Under the pieces are notes generated by a model that was not told the origin of the DNA, did no database searches, and was given only the letters and a program-made list of their open reading frames with translations. A stretch of DNA of 64,000 bases. Origin: Pseudomonadota bacterium (GTDB lineage: Bacteria; Pseudomonadota; Alphaproteobacteria; Rhizobiales; JAKPQE01). Both the position numbers and the translations under genes were made by a program. Shown here one piece after another: positions 9,645 through 18,376 of this stretch (position 1 is its first letter; each line of letters begins with the position of its first letter). The DNA lies in assembly GCA_029572955.1 (NCBI GenBank), contig JAKPQE010000179.1, positions 1 to 64,000 on the forward strand, in the 5' to 3' direction.

Positions 9645-11295
9645 GTGCCGGGCGCCGCGACTGGTCGGCGCCGAGACCGGGGAACTTGACGCTCGCCGTG
9701 ATCACCGGGCCGTGCACCTCGATGGTGGTGAACTGGCCGCCGATGGCGTTGAGCCAGACCCGCAGATGCGCTTCCTGGACGCCGAGCAGTTCGTCGCCCT
9801 CGCCACAGTCGCCGTGCCGGCTCTTGGCCGCGAAGGCGAACTCGACCGTGCGCCCGTCGGTGAAGGCATTGACCGCGACCTCGGCGCCCGGATGGCCGAC
9901 GGCCGAAAGCAGCACGTGGAAGATGCGGTCGACCGCCTCGTAGAAGACGTAGGACGGGATCGCGATGCCGGGCAGTTCGTCAACGTCGAGGCGCGGCGAC
10001 ACGATGCCGGCGACCTTGGCCTTGGCGTGCCAGGTGCGGATGAAGCGCACCGGCCATTGCGTCGCGGTATCCTCTGTGTCGCGCTCGCTCTCGGGCAGCG
10101 GCTCGCTGCCGGTCATGTCGCGCGAGATGCCGTGCAGGCGGAAGGTCTGGAACACCGAATTGGCGGCGAGCTTGCGCCGCTCGACCTCGGTCTTCTCGAA
10201 CTGTTCCTTGAACTTCTTGGTCGTCTGGACGAAGCGCGTGACGTCGAGAAACTGCACGACGGTCAGCGAGCGCTCCTCGAGATGGGCCCGATGGCGGATG
10301 TGGCTCATCTGCACCTGACGGGTGCCGTTCGCCGTCTTGACGTTGACGATGCGGCTGTTGCGGCCGTCGTCGAGCGTGTCGCCGACGAAGCGCTCGGTCT
10401 CGCCCGACGCCGTCTGCGCGGTCACCACCGGCCATCTGGCGGCGATCATGTCGCCGAGGCTCGACAGGCCGAACAGCTCGAGCGCCGCCGGATTGGCGAA
10501 TTCGAGCGTGCGCCCGGCGCGCAGCGTGATGACCGGGATCGGACCGTGCGACAGGAAGGTCCGCGTCGCCTCGGTCTGGTCCTGCCGGTTGGCCGAGAGA
10601 TTGCGGAATAGCCGGTCGATCGAGAGGGCGAGCTCGCCGATCTCGTCCTGGCGCGACCAGTCGAAGATGTACTTCTCGGGATGCTCGAAATCGGCGAAGG
10701 CGCCGAGCACGCCGTCACGCAGGCGGGCGAGCGGCCGGGCCGCATAATAGACCACCGCGAGGAACACCAGGAGGAAGCCGATGGCATAGAGGACGACGGT
10801 GAAGGCCGTCGTCTCGATGACGTCGTCGAGGGCCATCGCCTTGATCGGCTTGCGGTCGACACGGACGATCAGGTCGTAGCCGAGCCCCTGCCGCGTGCCG
10901 TTGAAACGCAGGTCGAGAAACAGGCCGTCGGCGCTGGTCTGCGAATAGCGCTGCGGGCCGGCATCGGTGAGGTCGAGCGACGGCGGCTGGATGCCGAAAT
11001 TGCCGACGACGCTGTCGTTCTCGTCGAGAATGACGCCGCCGACGACGACCTGCTGCATGACCAGCCGGCGGCCGACGAACTCCATGTCGCGGACGGTCGG
11101 GGCCTTCAGCGGGTCGATGGAGACGAGGACGGCCGCTTCGATGACCTTCAGATAGCGCTCGGCCATGCCGTTCATCTGCGCGCGAAACGCCAGCACGGCG
11201 ACCGTCGTTTCAACGACGATCAGCGTCACCAGGAACGCGATTGCCAGGCGAATGACGAGGCCATGGCGCGCGATGAAGGACAGTTGTGCTTTCAA
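9631..11295 (-). CDS. Membrane-bound PAS/HAMP sensor with a degenerate histidine-kinase-like C-terminus
   Basis: A 554-residue protein. Transmembrane helices at about 13-35 and 175-200 bracket a periplasmic sensor segment. Next come a HAMP-like linker (ARPLARLRDGVLGAF), a PAS-like region around 250-350 (HGPIPVITLRAGRTLEFAN), a coiled segment, and a C-terminal region resembling a worn HATPase_c domain (YEAVDRIFHVLLSAVGH, LNAIGGQFTTIEVHGP). The H-box histidine and the glycine-rich ATP boxes are not recognisable, so kinase activity is doubtful. The TTG at 11295 is the only workable start (TGGAAG six bases upstream). No response regulator is adjacent. Confidence 0.78.
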   Translation of the reverse strand: MKAQLSFIARHGLVIRLAIAFLVTLIVVETTVAVLAFRAQMNGMAERYLKVIEAAVLVSIDPLKAPTVRDMEFVGRRLVMQQVVVGGVILDENDSVVGNFGIQPPSLDLTDAGPQRYSQTSADGLFLDLRFNGTRQGLGYDLIVRVDRKPIKAMALDDVIETTAFTVVLYAIGFLLVFLAVVYYAARPLARLRDGVLGAFADFEHPEKYIFDWSRQDEIGELALSIDRLFRNLSANRQDQTEATRTFLSHGPIPVITLRAGRTLEFANPAALELFGLSSLGDMIAARWPVVTAQTASGETERFVGDTLDDGRNSRIVNVKTANGTRQVQMSHIRHRAHLEERSLTVVQFLDVTRFVQTTKKFKEQFEKTEVERRKLAANSVFQTFRLHGISRDMTGSEPLPESERDTEDTATQWPVRFIRTWHAKAKVAGIVSPRLDVDELPGIAIPSYVFYEAVDRIFHVLLSAVGHPGAEVAVNAFTDGRTVEFAFAAKSRHGDCGEGDELLGVQEAHLRVWLNAIGGQFTTIEVHGPVITASVKFPGLGADQSRRPALRAV

Positions 11296-11461
11296 TGCTT
11301 CCAGCTTGGTCTTTTCGAGGCCTTCGCGACACGCCTGAAAACGGACGTATCTCTCAGCCAGGAAACGGCTTTTCGATGCTCTACAATACGTCCAAGAAAC
11401 GAATAAAATCTTACAGACCGGGCGGTCGCGGCGCGGGTCGGAAAGGCTCGCCGTCGCCGGA

Positions 11462-12700
11462 TTATTCGGCGGGCGATGTCGCGCCGCCGCCGACGGGCGC
11501 CGGCTTCTGCCAGACGAGCTCGCGGCCCGGCTCGGGCACCCGCGGCACGAGCCGGGCGAGAACGAGGCTCGTTGCCGCCATGCCGGCGCCGATCAGGAAC
11601 ACGGCGGTCGGGCTTTTCAGCCAGATGAGGCCGAACGCCGCCGGAATGATCACGGCCGCGATGTGGTTGATGGTGAAGGCAACTCCGGCGGTCGGGGCGA
11701 TGTCGGCCGGATCGGCGATCTTCTGGAAATAGGTCTTCATGGCGATCGCCATGGCGAAGAACGCATGGTCGACGACATAGAGCCCGGCCGCGATCCATGG
11801 GTCGGTGACGAAGGCATAGCAGACGAAGACGGCGATGAGGCCGACATACTCGACCGTCAGGGCCCGCCTTTCGCCGACCCGGGCGATGAAGGCGCCGATC
11901 TTCGGGGCGAACAGCATGTTGACGACGCAGTTGACGAGAAACAGGGTCGAGACCTGGTGCACGTCGTAGCCGAACTTCTCGACCATCATGAAACCGGCAA
12001 AAACCGTGAAGATCTGCCGCCGCGCGCCGCCCATGAAGGTGAGCGCGTAGTAGAGCCAGTAGCGCTTGCGAAGGACCAGCGTCTTTCGCTGCGGCACGGC
12101 CTCCCTGAATACCGGGAAGGCGAACCACAGGGCGAGGGCGACGACCACCGTCGTTGCCCCGGCGATGCCGAAGACGACCGCGAAAGAGAGTTCGAGGGTC
12201 TTCCAGGCGAGCGCGATGAAGCCGTAGGCGATCATCTGGGCGAAGGCGGCCGCCGCGAGGATCCGCCCCATCTGGCGCGGTGCGTCGGCCTTCGGCAGCC
12301 ATTGCAGCGACAGCGACTGGGCCATCGTCTCGTAGTAGTGGAAGCCGACCGACATGATGACGGTCGTCAGGTACAGGCCCCAGATGGTCGGCAGCATGCC
12401 CGTCGCGGCGACGCCGACACCGAGGAGTACCAGCGACAGCAGCGCCAGCCGCTGCTCGCGCATGAACAGCAGCAGGAACACGGCGGTGAAGGACAGGAAG
12501 CCGGGGATCTCGCGCAGCGACTGCTGGATGCCGATCTCGCGACCGGTGAAGGCGACCTCGGTCACCGCGAAATTGTTGAGCAGCGCCCACCAGGTCGCGA
12601 ACGCGATCTGCATCGTCGCGGCCATCGCCATCAGGAGAATCGCCGGGCTGCGCCAGCCCGATTGCGGCGCGCCGGGCGGTGGTACGGGCGTTGGCGACAT
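11462..12700 (-). CDS. MFS transporter
   Basis: A 412-residue polytopic protein with about twelve hydrophobic helices in two halves joined by a basic loop (VFREAVPQRKTLVLRKRYW). The N-terminal TM pattern, the conserved GxxxR-type loop between helices (GIQQSLREIPGF) and the overall length fit the major facilitator superfamily. The substrate cannot be predicted. The start ATG at 12700 has GAGG nine bases upstream. It is followed 166 bp downstream by the degenerate sensor in the same direction, and is divergent from the universal stress protein gene. Confidence 0.88.
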   Translation of the reverse strand: MSPTPVPPPGAPQSGWRSPAILLMAMAATMQIAFATWWALLNNFAVTEVAFTGREIGIQQSLREIPGFLSFTAVFLLLFMREQRLALLSLVLLGVGVAATGMLPTIWGLYLTTVIMSVGFHYYETMAQSLSLQWLPKADAPRQMGRILAAAAFAQMIAYGFIALAWKTLELSFAVVFGIAGATTVVVALALWFAFPVFREAVPQRKTLVLRKRYWLYYALTFMGGARRQIFTVFAGFMMVEKFGYDVHQVSTLFLVNCVVNMLFAPKIGAFIARVGERRALTVEYVGLIAVFVCYAFVTDPWIAAGLYVVDHAFFAMAIAMKTYFQKIADPADIAPTAGVAFTINHIAAVIIPAAFGLIWLKSPTAVFLIGAGMAATSLVLARLVPRVPEPGRELVWQKPAPVGGGATSPAE

Positions 12701-12907
12701 CGGTTGGACCTCGATTGCCGGTCGTTAACGGCCGGGCGAGCGACTATATGTTGTTTAGCCCTTCGTCGGCGGACGAGGTAGCTGCCATTGTGTTCCGGCT
12801 CAGGATAGGATGCGCTGCCGCCGGGCCGCCCCATTGACAGGAACGCCGCGACGCGGCATCGCAGTGACCCACAACGCCAGACAGAGAGACATTTGGAGGA
12901 GCATTCG

Positions 12908-13339
12908 ATGTTTTCCACGATCGTCGTGCCGGTCGACCCGTCCGAGCCGGAATTTTCCAAGCTCTCGCTGGAGGCGGCTTCGGATTTCGCCAAGCGCTAT
13001 GGCTCGACCGTCCATCTCGTTTGCGTCCTGCAGGTCCTGCCCGGCCTCGTCGCCGAGTACCTGCCGCCGGACTACGAGAGGCAGGCCGTCGACAGCACCC
13101 GCGCCAAGCTGAAGGAACTCGCCGACACCCTCGGCATTCCGGCCGACAAGGCGGTCGTCTCGGTCCGCGTCGGCGGCGTCTATCACGAGGTTCTCGACGA
13201 GGTCGAGGAGATCAAGGCCGATCTCATCGTCATGTCCTCGCACCGCCCGGCGATGAGCACCTACCTGCTCGGCTCCAACGCCGCCAAGATCGTGCGCCAC
13301 GCGCCGTGCTCGGTGCTGGTGCTGCGTCCGCAGGACTGA
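12908..13339 (+). CDS. Universal stress protein (UspA family)
   Basis: A 143-residue single-domain Usp protein. The N-terminal MFSTIVVPVDPSE carries the conserved Asp of the ATP-binding fold, and the C-terminal part has G-x2-G-x9-G(S)-like elements (HRPAMSTYLLGSNAAKIVRHAPCSVLVLRP), the nucleotide-binding pattern of ATP-binding Usps. The ATG at 12908 has a strong TTGGAGGAGC ribosome site; an upstream in-frame start at 12893 would swallow it. The gene stands alone. Such proteins are usually induced by starvation or stress. Confidence 0.92.
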   Translation: MFSTIVVPVDPSEPEFSKLSLEAASDFAKRYGSTVHLVCVLQVLPGLVAEYLPPDYERQAVDSTRAKLKELADTLGIPADKAVVSVRVGGVYHEVLDEVEEIKADLIVMSSHRPAMSTYLLGSNAAKIVRHAPCSVLVLRPQD

Positions 13340-13360
13340 CGACCGGTCGTCGCCGGGCGA

Positions 13361-14536
13361 TCAGCGAAGCAGTTCGCGCATCGCCCGGTCGAGACCGTCG
13401 AGGGTCAGCGGATACATCCTGCCGCCGAGAATCTGGCGGATCATCTGGATCGAATGGGTCGCGCCCCAGTGCCGTTCCGGCACCGGGTTGAGCCAGACCG
13501 TTGCCGGATAGATCTTCAGCAGCCGTTCCAGCCAGAGCCCGCCCGGCTCCGGATTGTAATGCTCGACCGAGCCGCCGGGATGGCTGATCTCGTAGGGGCT
13601 CATCGAGGCATCGCCGACGAACACCACGCGATAGTCCGACGGATAGGTGTGCAGCACGTCCCAGGTGTCGGTCCGCTCGTTGTGGCGCCGGCGATTGTCC
13701 TTCCACACGCTCTCGTAGAGGCAGTTGTGGAAGTAGAAGTGCTCCATCGTCTTGAACTCGGAGCGCGCCGCCGAGAACAGCTCCTCGGTGATCTTGACGT
13801 GCCAGTCCATCGAGCCGCCGATATCGAAGAACAGCAGCACCTTGACGGCGTTGCGGCGCTCCGGGCGCATGCGGATGTCGAGATAGCCGCGATGGGCGGT
13901 CGAGCGGATGGTGCCGTCGAGGTCGAGTTCGTCGTGGGCGCCGGTGCGGGCGAATTTGCGCAGGCGGCGCAGCGCCACCTTGATGTTGCGGGTGCCGATC
14001 TCGACCGAATCGTCGAGGTCCTTGAACTCGCGCTTGTCCCAGACCTTGACCGCGCGGAAATTGCGGTTGCCGTCCTGGCCGATGCGGATGCCTTCCGGGT
14101 TGTAGCCGTAGGCGCCGAAGGGCGAGGTGCCGGCCGTGCCGATCCACTTGTTGCCGCCCTGGTGCCGGCCCTTCTGCTCCTCGAGGCGCTGCCGCAGCGT
14201 CTCCATCAGCTTCTCCCAGCCGCCGAGCGCCTCGATGAGGGCCTTTTCCTCGTCGGTGAGGTTTTTCTCGGTGAGCTTCCTCAGCCAGTCTTCCGGGATA
14301 TCGGCCTCGATCCCGTCGCCGAGGGATTCGAGGCCCTTGAAGACGGTGCCGAACACCCGGTCGAACTTGTCGATGTTGCGCTCGTCCTTCACCAGCGCGG
14401 CGCGCGACAGATAGTAGAAATCCTCGACCTTCTTGTCGGCGAGATCGGCCTTCAGCGCCTCCATGAGCGTCAGGTATTCGCGCAGCGACACCGGCAGGCC
14501 GGCCGACTTCAATTCGTGAAAGAAGGTGACGAACAT
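13361..14536 (-). CDS. VWA domain protein, CoxE/DUF58-like
   Basis: A 391-residue cytoplasmic protein. An N-terminal helical half (FFHELKSAGLPVSLREYLTL) is typical of CoxE-like proteins, and a von Willebrand A domain occupies the C-terminal half. The metal-site motif is DIGGSMD (residues 238-244): the usual DxSxS has Gly in place of the first Ser. No MoxR ATPase is adjacent; a separate MoxR/CoxE pair lies at 45-47 kb. It is the last gene of the leftward run from ycjX, 34 bp after the lipid kinase. Its role is unknown; homologues usually act as adaptors for AAA ATPases. Confidence 0.85.
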   Translation of the reverse strand: MFVTFFHELKSAGLPVSLREYLTLMEALKADLADKKVEDFYYLSRAALVKDERNIDKFDRVFGTVFKGLESLGDGIEADIPEDWLRKLTEKNLTDEEKALIEALGGWEKLMETLRQRLEEQKGRHQGGNKWIGTAGTSPFGAYGYNPEGIRIGQDGNRNFRAVKVWDKREFKDLDDSVEIGTRNIKVALRRLRKFARTGAHDELDLDGTIRSTAHRGYLDIRMRPERRNAVKVLLFFDIGGSMDWHVKITEELFSAARSEFKTMEHFYFHNCLYESVWKDNRRRHNERTDTWDVLHTYPSDYRVVFVGDASMSPYEISHPGGSVEHYNPEPGGLWLERLLKIYPATVWLNPVPERHWGATHSIQMIRQILGGRMYPLTLDGLDRAMRELLR

Positions 14537-14570
14537 CGCGTTCCCCTGATCCCGCGGCTGCGGACCGGCG

Positions 14571-15500
14571 CTAGTTTGCCGCCGCCGGGCGCCGAGGTCG
14601 AGCCCCCGGCGGGTAGAGCAGGCCGAGGTGTTCGGGATGAAGGCCGATCCGGCACGGCAGCGGGCCGCCGACATCGCCGTCGATCTGCACCCGCTCGCCG
14701 GCGCGGCCGGAAATCTCGACCGTCCCGGCGCGGATGCTCTTGGCGTTGCCGAGGCGCGTCGCCCCGCCGGCAAGCAGCGCGCCGCCGAAGAGAAGCATGT
14801 GTGCCCGGGTCGGGAAGCGGAACAGGCAGACCTCGAAATGGTCGGCGCAAAGGTCGGCGCCCGGGGCGAGCACGTAGCCGCCGGCATAGTGGCGGCCCTT
14901 GGCGACGACGACCGAACTCGCCTCGTGGCGAACGCCGTCGACGACGACCGTGTAGCTGTCCGGCGGCCGCGACACCACCCGGCCGAGTGCGCTCCAGATA
15001 TAGGCACCGGGACCGAAGCGCGCCTTGATCGCCGGATCGACCGCCTCGACCGCCTGGGCGTCGAAGCCGGCACCGAGCGAGAAGGCGAACAGCCGGCCGT
15101 TGGCAACGCCCGGCCGGATCGCCCGCGGCACGCCGGAGAGCAGCGTTTCGACCGTTGCGCGGGCCTCGACCCTGAGGCCGATTTCGTGGGCGAGCACGTT
15201 GGCCGTGCCGCAGGGCACGATGCCGAACGGTACGTCCGGGCCGCCGGGCGCGTGGGCGATGCCGTTGATCACCTCGTTGATGGTGCCATCGCCGCCGGCG
15301 ACCGCGATCAGCTCGGCCCGCTCGGCGACGGCGGCGGCAGCGAGCGTTTCGGCATGGCCGCGATGGCTGGTCGGCCGCTCGACGATCTCGACGCCGGCCT
15401 CGGCGAGGCCCTGGACGACCGCGCCGACGAAGCCCTGCCGGCGCTGGCCGGCGACCGGATTGTAGATGAGATGGATGCGGCGCACCGGGGGATGGGTCAT
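14571..15500 (-). CDS. Diacylglycerol/sphingosine kinase-like lipid kinase (DAGK catalytic family)
   Basis: A 309-residue protein with the DAGK catalytic signature GGDGTINEVINGIAH and the downstream FGIVPCGTANVLAHEI, which form the ATP- and lipid-binding cleft, followed by the C-terminal beta-rich domain (VQIDGDVGGPLPCRIGLHP). Members phosphorylate diacylglycerol or related lipids, or take part in lipid biosynthesis (DgkB, YegS and BmrU types). It sits 17 bp after the small secreted protein in the RND operon, which suggests the operon handles a lipid. The start ATG at 15500 is the first in frame. Confidence 0.9.
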   Translation of the reverse strand: MTHPPVRRIHLIYNPVAGQRRQGFVGAVVQGLAEAGVEIVERPTSHRGHAETLAAAAVAERAELIAVAGGDGTINEVINGIAHAPGGPDVPFGIVPCGTANVLAHEIGLRVEARATVETLLSGVPRAIRPGVANGRLFAFSLGAGFDAQAVEAVDPAIKARFGPGAYIWSALGRVVSRPPDSYTVVVDGVRHEASSVVVAKGRHYAGGYVLAPGADLCADHFEVCLFRFPTRAHMLLFGGALLAGGATRLGNAKSIRAGTVEISGRAGERVQIDGDVGGPLPCRIGLHPEHLGLLYPPGARPRRPAAAN

Positions 15501-15517
15501 GCCGCGCCGCCTCTCGC

Positions 15518-16039
15518 TCAGCGCCGCGAGAAGGTGATCTCGGAGGTCGCGACCCGGCCCTGGCCGCCGGTCGAGGTAACGCGCATGACGTAGCGGTCTT
15601 CGCCCTGCGGCACGAGTTCGATGCGCCCGGTCGCGTCGCTGCCGCGCTCGCGCGCCTCGAACACGATGCCGCCGCCGGCGCCGTTGCCGCTGAGATCGGC
15701 GATCTTGCCGTCGGCGGTGGTCTGCCAGGTGCCGGTGTAGCGCCCGGAGGCGGGATCGAAGCGGATGACGCCGCTGATCGAGGAGGTCTGGTCGGTGGTC
15801 GCGCAGCGCCCGGTCTGGCCGAGCTGCAGGCCTTCCTTCTCGAGCGAGGAGGAGATCTTGCACTTGATCGGCTCGAGCGGGCCGTCGATACGGCGCTGCG
15901 CCTTGCCGACGCCGGTCCAGTCGCCGGCGAGGTCTTCCAGCATCGAGGCGCCGTCGTCGGCGAGCGCCGGCCTGGCCAGCATCGGCGCGCCGACGAGAGC
16001 GGCGACCAGCGCGATACGGGCGAATTTCTTCAACGTCAT
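15518..16039 (-). CDS. Small secreted beta-rich protein
   Basis: A 173-residue protein with a Sec signal peptide (MTLKKFARIALVAALVGAPM to about ALA-DD, residue 27). The mature part is beta-rich and starts LAGDWTGVGKAQRR; the GDWTGxG opening resembles lipocalin-like or ligand-binding barrels. It has a Cys pair (C60, C79) that could form a disulphide in the periplasm. Its ATG overlaps the stop of the RND gene (ATGA, 16036-16039), so translation is probably coupled. Function unknown; a periplasmic partner of the exporter is inference. Confidence 0.8.
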   Translation of the reverse strand: MTLKKFARIALVAALVGAPMLARPALADDGASMLEDLAGDWTGVGKAQRRIDGPLEPIKCKISSSLEKEGLQLGQTGRCATTDQTSSISGVIRFDPASGRYTGTWQTTADGKIADLSGNGAGGGIVFEARERGSDATGRIELVPQGEDRYVMRVTSTGGQGRVATSEITFSRR

Positions 16040-18342
16040 CGTTTCTTCCGTTTGTCTGCGAGGATGAGCAGCGCAGGCAGCAGCACGAGGTCTGCCAGGA
16101 GCGCGGTGCCGAGCGTGATGATCGCCAGGCGTCCGAACAGTCTCAGCATGGGAAGTTGGCTGATAAATGTCAGAGCGAGGCCGACACAAAGGACAATTGA
16201 TGTCGTAACGAGGACGGGACCGACCTCGACATTGGCGATGCGCACGGCATCGACCGGCGGCAGCGTCGCCCGGTCGAGGCGGTAGCGGTTGAGGAAATGC
16301 ACCGTGTCGTCGACCGCGATGCCGAAGGCGATGGTCAGCGCGATGGCACTCGCGAACTGCAGGCCGTGGCCGGAGACGACGAGATAGGTGCCGGTCGCCA
16401 GGATCGGCAGGAGGTTCGGAAAGAGGCTGATGACGCCCACCCGCACCGAGCGGAAGGCGAGCGAGATCAGCACTATGTTGAAGAACACCGCGGCGACGAG
16501 GCTGAGGTTCAGCTGCATGATCATGCGGTCGCTCTCGCGCGAGGAGACCGCGAGGAAGCCGGTGGCGCGCACCGGCACATGCATTTCCGGAACGGCGGCC
16601 CGGGTCTGGGCCTCGAGCGCGGTGAGCCGGGCGAGCGTCGCCGCCGCGCCCTCGTCGCCGAAATAGACCGTCACCAGCGCCGTCGAGCCGTCCGGGGTGA
16701 AGAGCCGCGAGCGCCAGCTTTCCGGCATCGCCTCGAGCAGTTCGTCGAGCCGTTCGCGGATCGCCTCCGGGTCGGCCTCGCCGCCGAGCCATTTGACGAT
16801 GCTCCAGAACGAGAGCACCGAGTTCGAGCCGGAAAAGTCGGTGAGGGCGAGGTGAATGCGCCGGACGACGTCGAGATTGGCCGGCGCCGTGATGCCGCCG
16901 GGCTGCGGCAGCGGCACCATGACGTGGACGGGATTGGAGCCGCCGAACTCGTGGTTGATGCGGGCCATCGCCTGCACCGGCGCCAGTTTCTCGCCGAGAT
17001 GTTCGTTGAACGAGAATTCCGGCCTGAGGCGGCTGTGGCCGAAGGCGAAGACGGTGATGACGGCAAGGCCGACGATCGCGGTTGCGACCGGGCGCTGCCA
17101 GCTGACCGTGCCGGCGTGGCGGGCGAAGGCGCCGAGCCAGTGGAAGGCGCGGCCGGTCTCGGCCGGCGGCGCGATCGGCCCGCGCCCGATCGTCACGAAG
17201 AGCAGCGGCCCGACCGTGATCACCGCGGCATAGGACAGGAGCGTCGCCATCGAACCGGCAAGGCCGAGTTCGCGGATCGCGAAGGAGTCCGAAAAGGTCA
17301 GCGTCAGGAAGGCGATCGCCGTCGTCAGCGAGGTCAGCACGCAGGCCGGGCCGACCTCCTTGACCGCCAGATAGGCCGACTCGTGCAGCGACTTGCCGGC
17401 CACATGGGCGCGCAGCATGTGCACCGTGAGGTGCATCGAATCGGCGAAGGCGAGGATCAGGATGAGGACCGGCAGGATGGTCGTCGTCAGGTTGATGTTG
17501 ACGCCGAAGGCGCCCATCAGCCCCATCACCCAGAGAACCGCGACGACCGCCGGAACCTGCGTGACGAGCGCGCCGACGAGCGAACGGAAGATCAGCGCGC
17601 TGATGACGAAGACGAGGGCGATGCCGAGGCCGATGATGCGCGCCTGATCGGAGATCAGCCGCTTGACGAGCTCGACCCGCAGCACCGGGATGCCGGTGAC
17701 CTCGCTGGCGATCCCCAGGGGCTCGAAGCTCTCGCGGGCGAGCTCCCGGAGATCGGCGTTCATCTCCTTGGCGGTGTCGAGATCCTGGGCGGTCGGCTCG
17801 ACGGCGACGATCACCAGGGCCGCCTTGCGGTCCTTGGAGATGAGCTTGCCGAGGCCGAGCGGATGCTTGTCGATCTCGGCGAGGAGCCCGTCGAGGTCGG
17901 GTCCGGACGGGATTTCCTGCGGCATCACCGTCGGCGCGTCGCCGTTCACGTCCGGCACCTTGCGCAGCGAGAACAGCGAGACCGCCGAGGCGACGCCGTC
18001 CTCGAGGCGCACGTCGAGGGTGAATTCCCGGAGCGCCGCGAGCGCCTCGGGCGTCGCCAGATTGTCGCCTTCGATGAGTATGAAGAAGTCGGACTCGGTG
18101 TTGCCGAAGGCCGCCTCGAACTTCACGAACGTCTTGTGGTCGATGCTCGTCGAGCGGAAAATGTTCCGCATCTCGTCGTCGAAGCTGAGACGCGACAGGC
18201 CGAAGGCGGCGAACAGCGACAGCGCCAGCACGATCAGCGCGCCGAGCACCGGTCGGCCGACGGCGACGAGGCCGAGCTTCTCGAGCCCGAAGCCGATCGA
18301 ATGATGCCGCGGCTTCGCGTCGGGGGCGGTGTCGTTGCTCAT
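16036..18342 (-). CDS. MMPL/RND-family transporter
   Basis: A 768-residue membrane protein with the duplicated RND layout: TM1 at about 30-50, a large periplasmic loop, a five-helix bundle at about 240-390, a second TM and loop at about 420, and a second bundle from about 610. The SSD/MMPL motifs FADSMHLTVHM and GIAVDDTVHFLNRYR contain the in-membrane Asp residues of proton relay. The closest general type is the HpnN/MmpL group that moves lipids such as hopanoids. The ATG at 18342 was preferred over a TTG at 18423 that would overlap ycjF. It is 34 bp after ycjF and translationally coupled to the small secreted protein. Confidence 0.9.
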   Translation of the reverse strand: MSNDTAPDAKPRHHSIGFGLEKLGLVAVGRPVLGALIVLALSLFAAFGLSRLSFDDEMRNIFRSTSIDHKTFVKFEAAFGNTESDFFILIEGDNLATPEALAALREFTLDVRLEDGVASAVSLFSLRKVPDVNGDAPTVMPQEIPSGPDLDGLLAEIDKHPLGLGKLISKDRKAALVIVAVEPTAQDLDTAKEMNADLRELARESFEPLGIASEVTGIPVLRVELVKRLISDQARIIGLGIALVFVISALIFRSLVGALVTQVPAVVAVLWVMGLMGAFGVNINLTTTILPVLILILAFADSMHLTVHMLRAHVAGKSLHESAYLAVKEVGPACVLTSLTTAIAFLTLTFSDSFAIRELGLAGSMATLLSYAAVITVGPLLFVTIGRGPIAPPAETGRAFHWLGAFARHAGTVSWQRPVATAIVGLAVITVFAFGHSRLRPEFSFNEHLGEKLAPVQAMARINHEFGGSNPVHVMVPLPQPGGITAPANLDVVRRIHLALTDFSGSNSVLSFWSIVKWLGGEADPEAIRERLDELLEAMPESWRSRLFTPDGSTALVTVYFGDEGAAATLARLTALEAQTRAAVPEMHVPVRATGFLAVSSRESDRMIMQLNLSLVAAVFFNIVLISLAFRSVRVGVISLFPNLLPILATGTYLVVSGHGLQFASAIALTIAFGIAVDDTVHFLNRYRLDRATLPPVDAVRIANVEVGPVLVTTSIVLCVGLALTFISQLPMLRLFGRLAIITLGTALLADLVLLPALLILADKRKKR

Positions 18343-18376
18343 CGGGTCGGGTTGCGGTTCGCTCGGTCGGTGCAGA

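Noticed and set aside
12893-12907. Upstream in-frame start for the universal stress protein
   Set aside because: It would place the strong GGAGG ribosome site inside the coding frame; ATG 12908 is the family start.
13338-13351. Palindrome GACGACCGGTCGTC after the universal stress gene
   Set aside because: It has no loop and partly overlaps the stop codon; it is too short to call a terminator.
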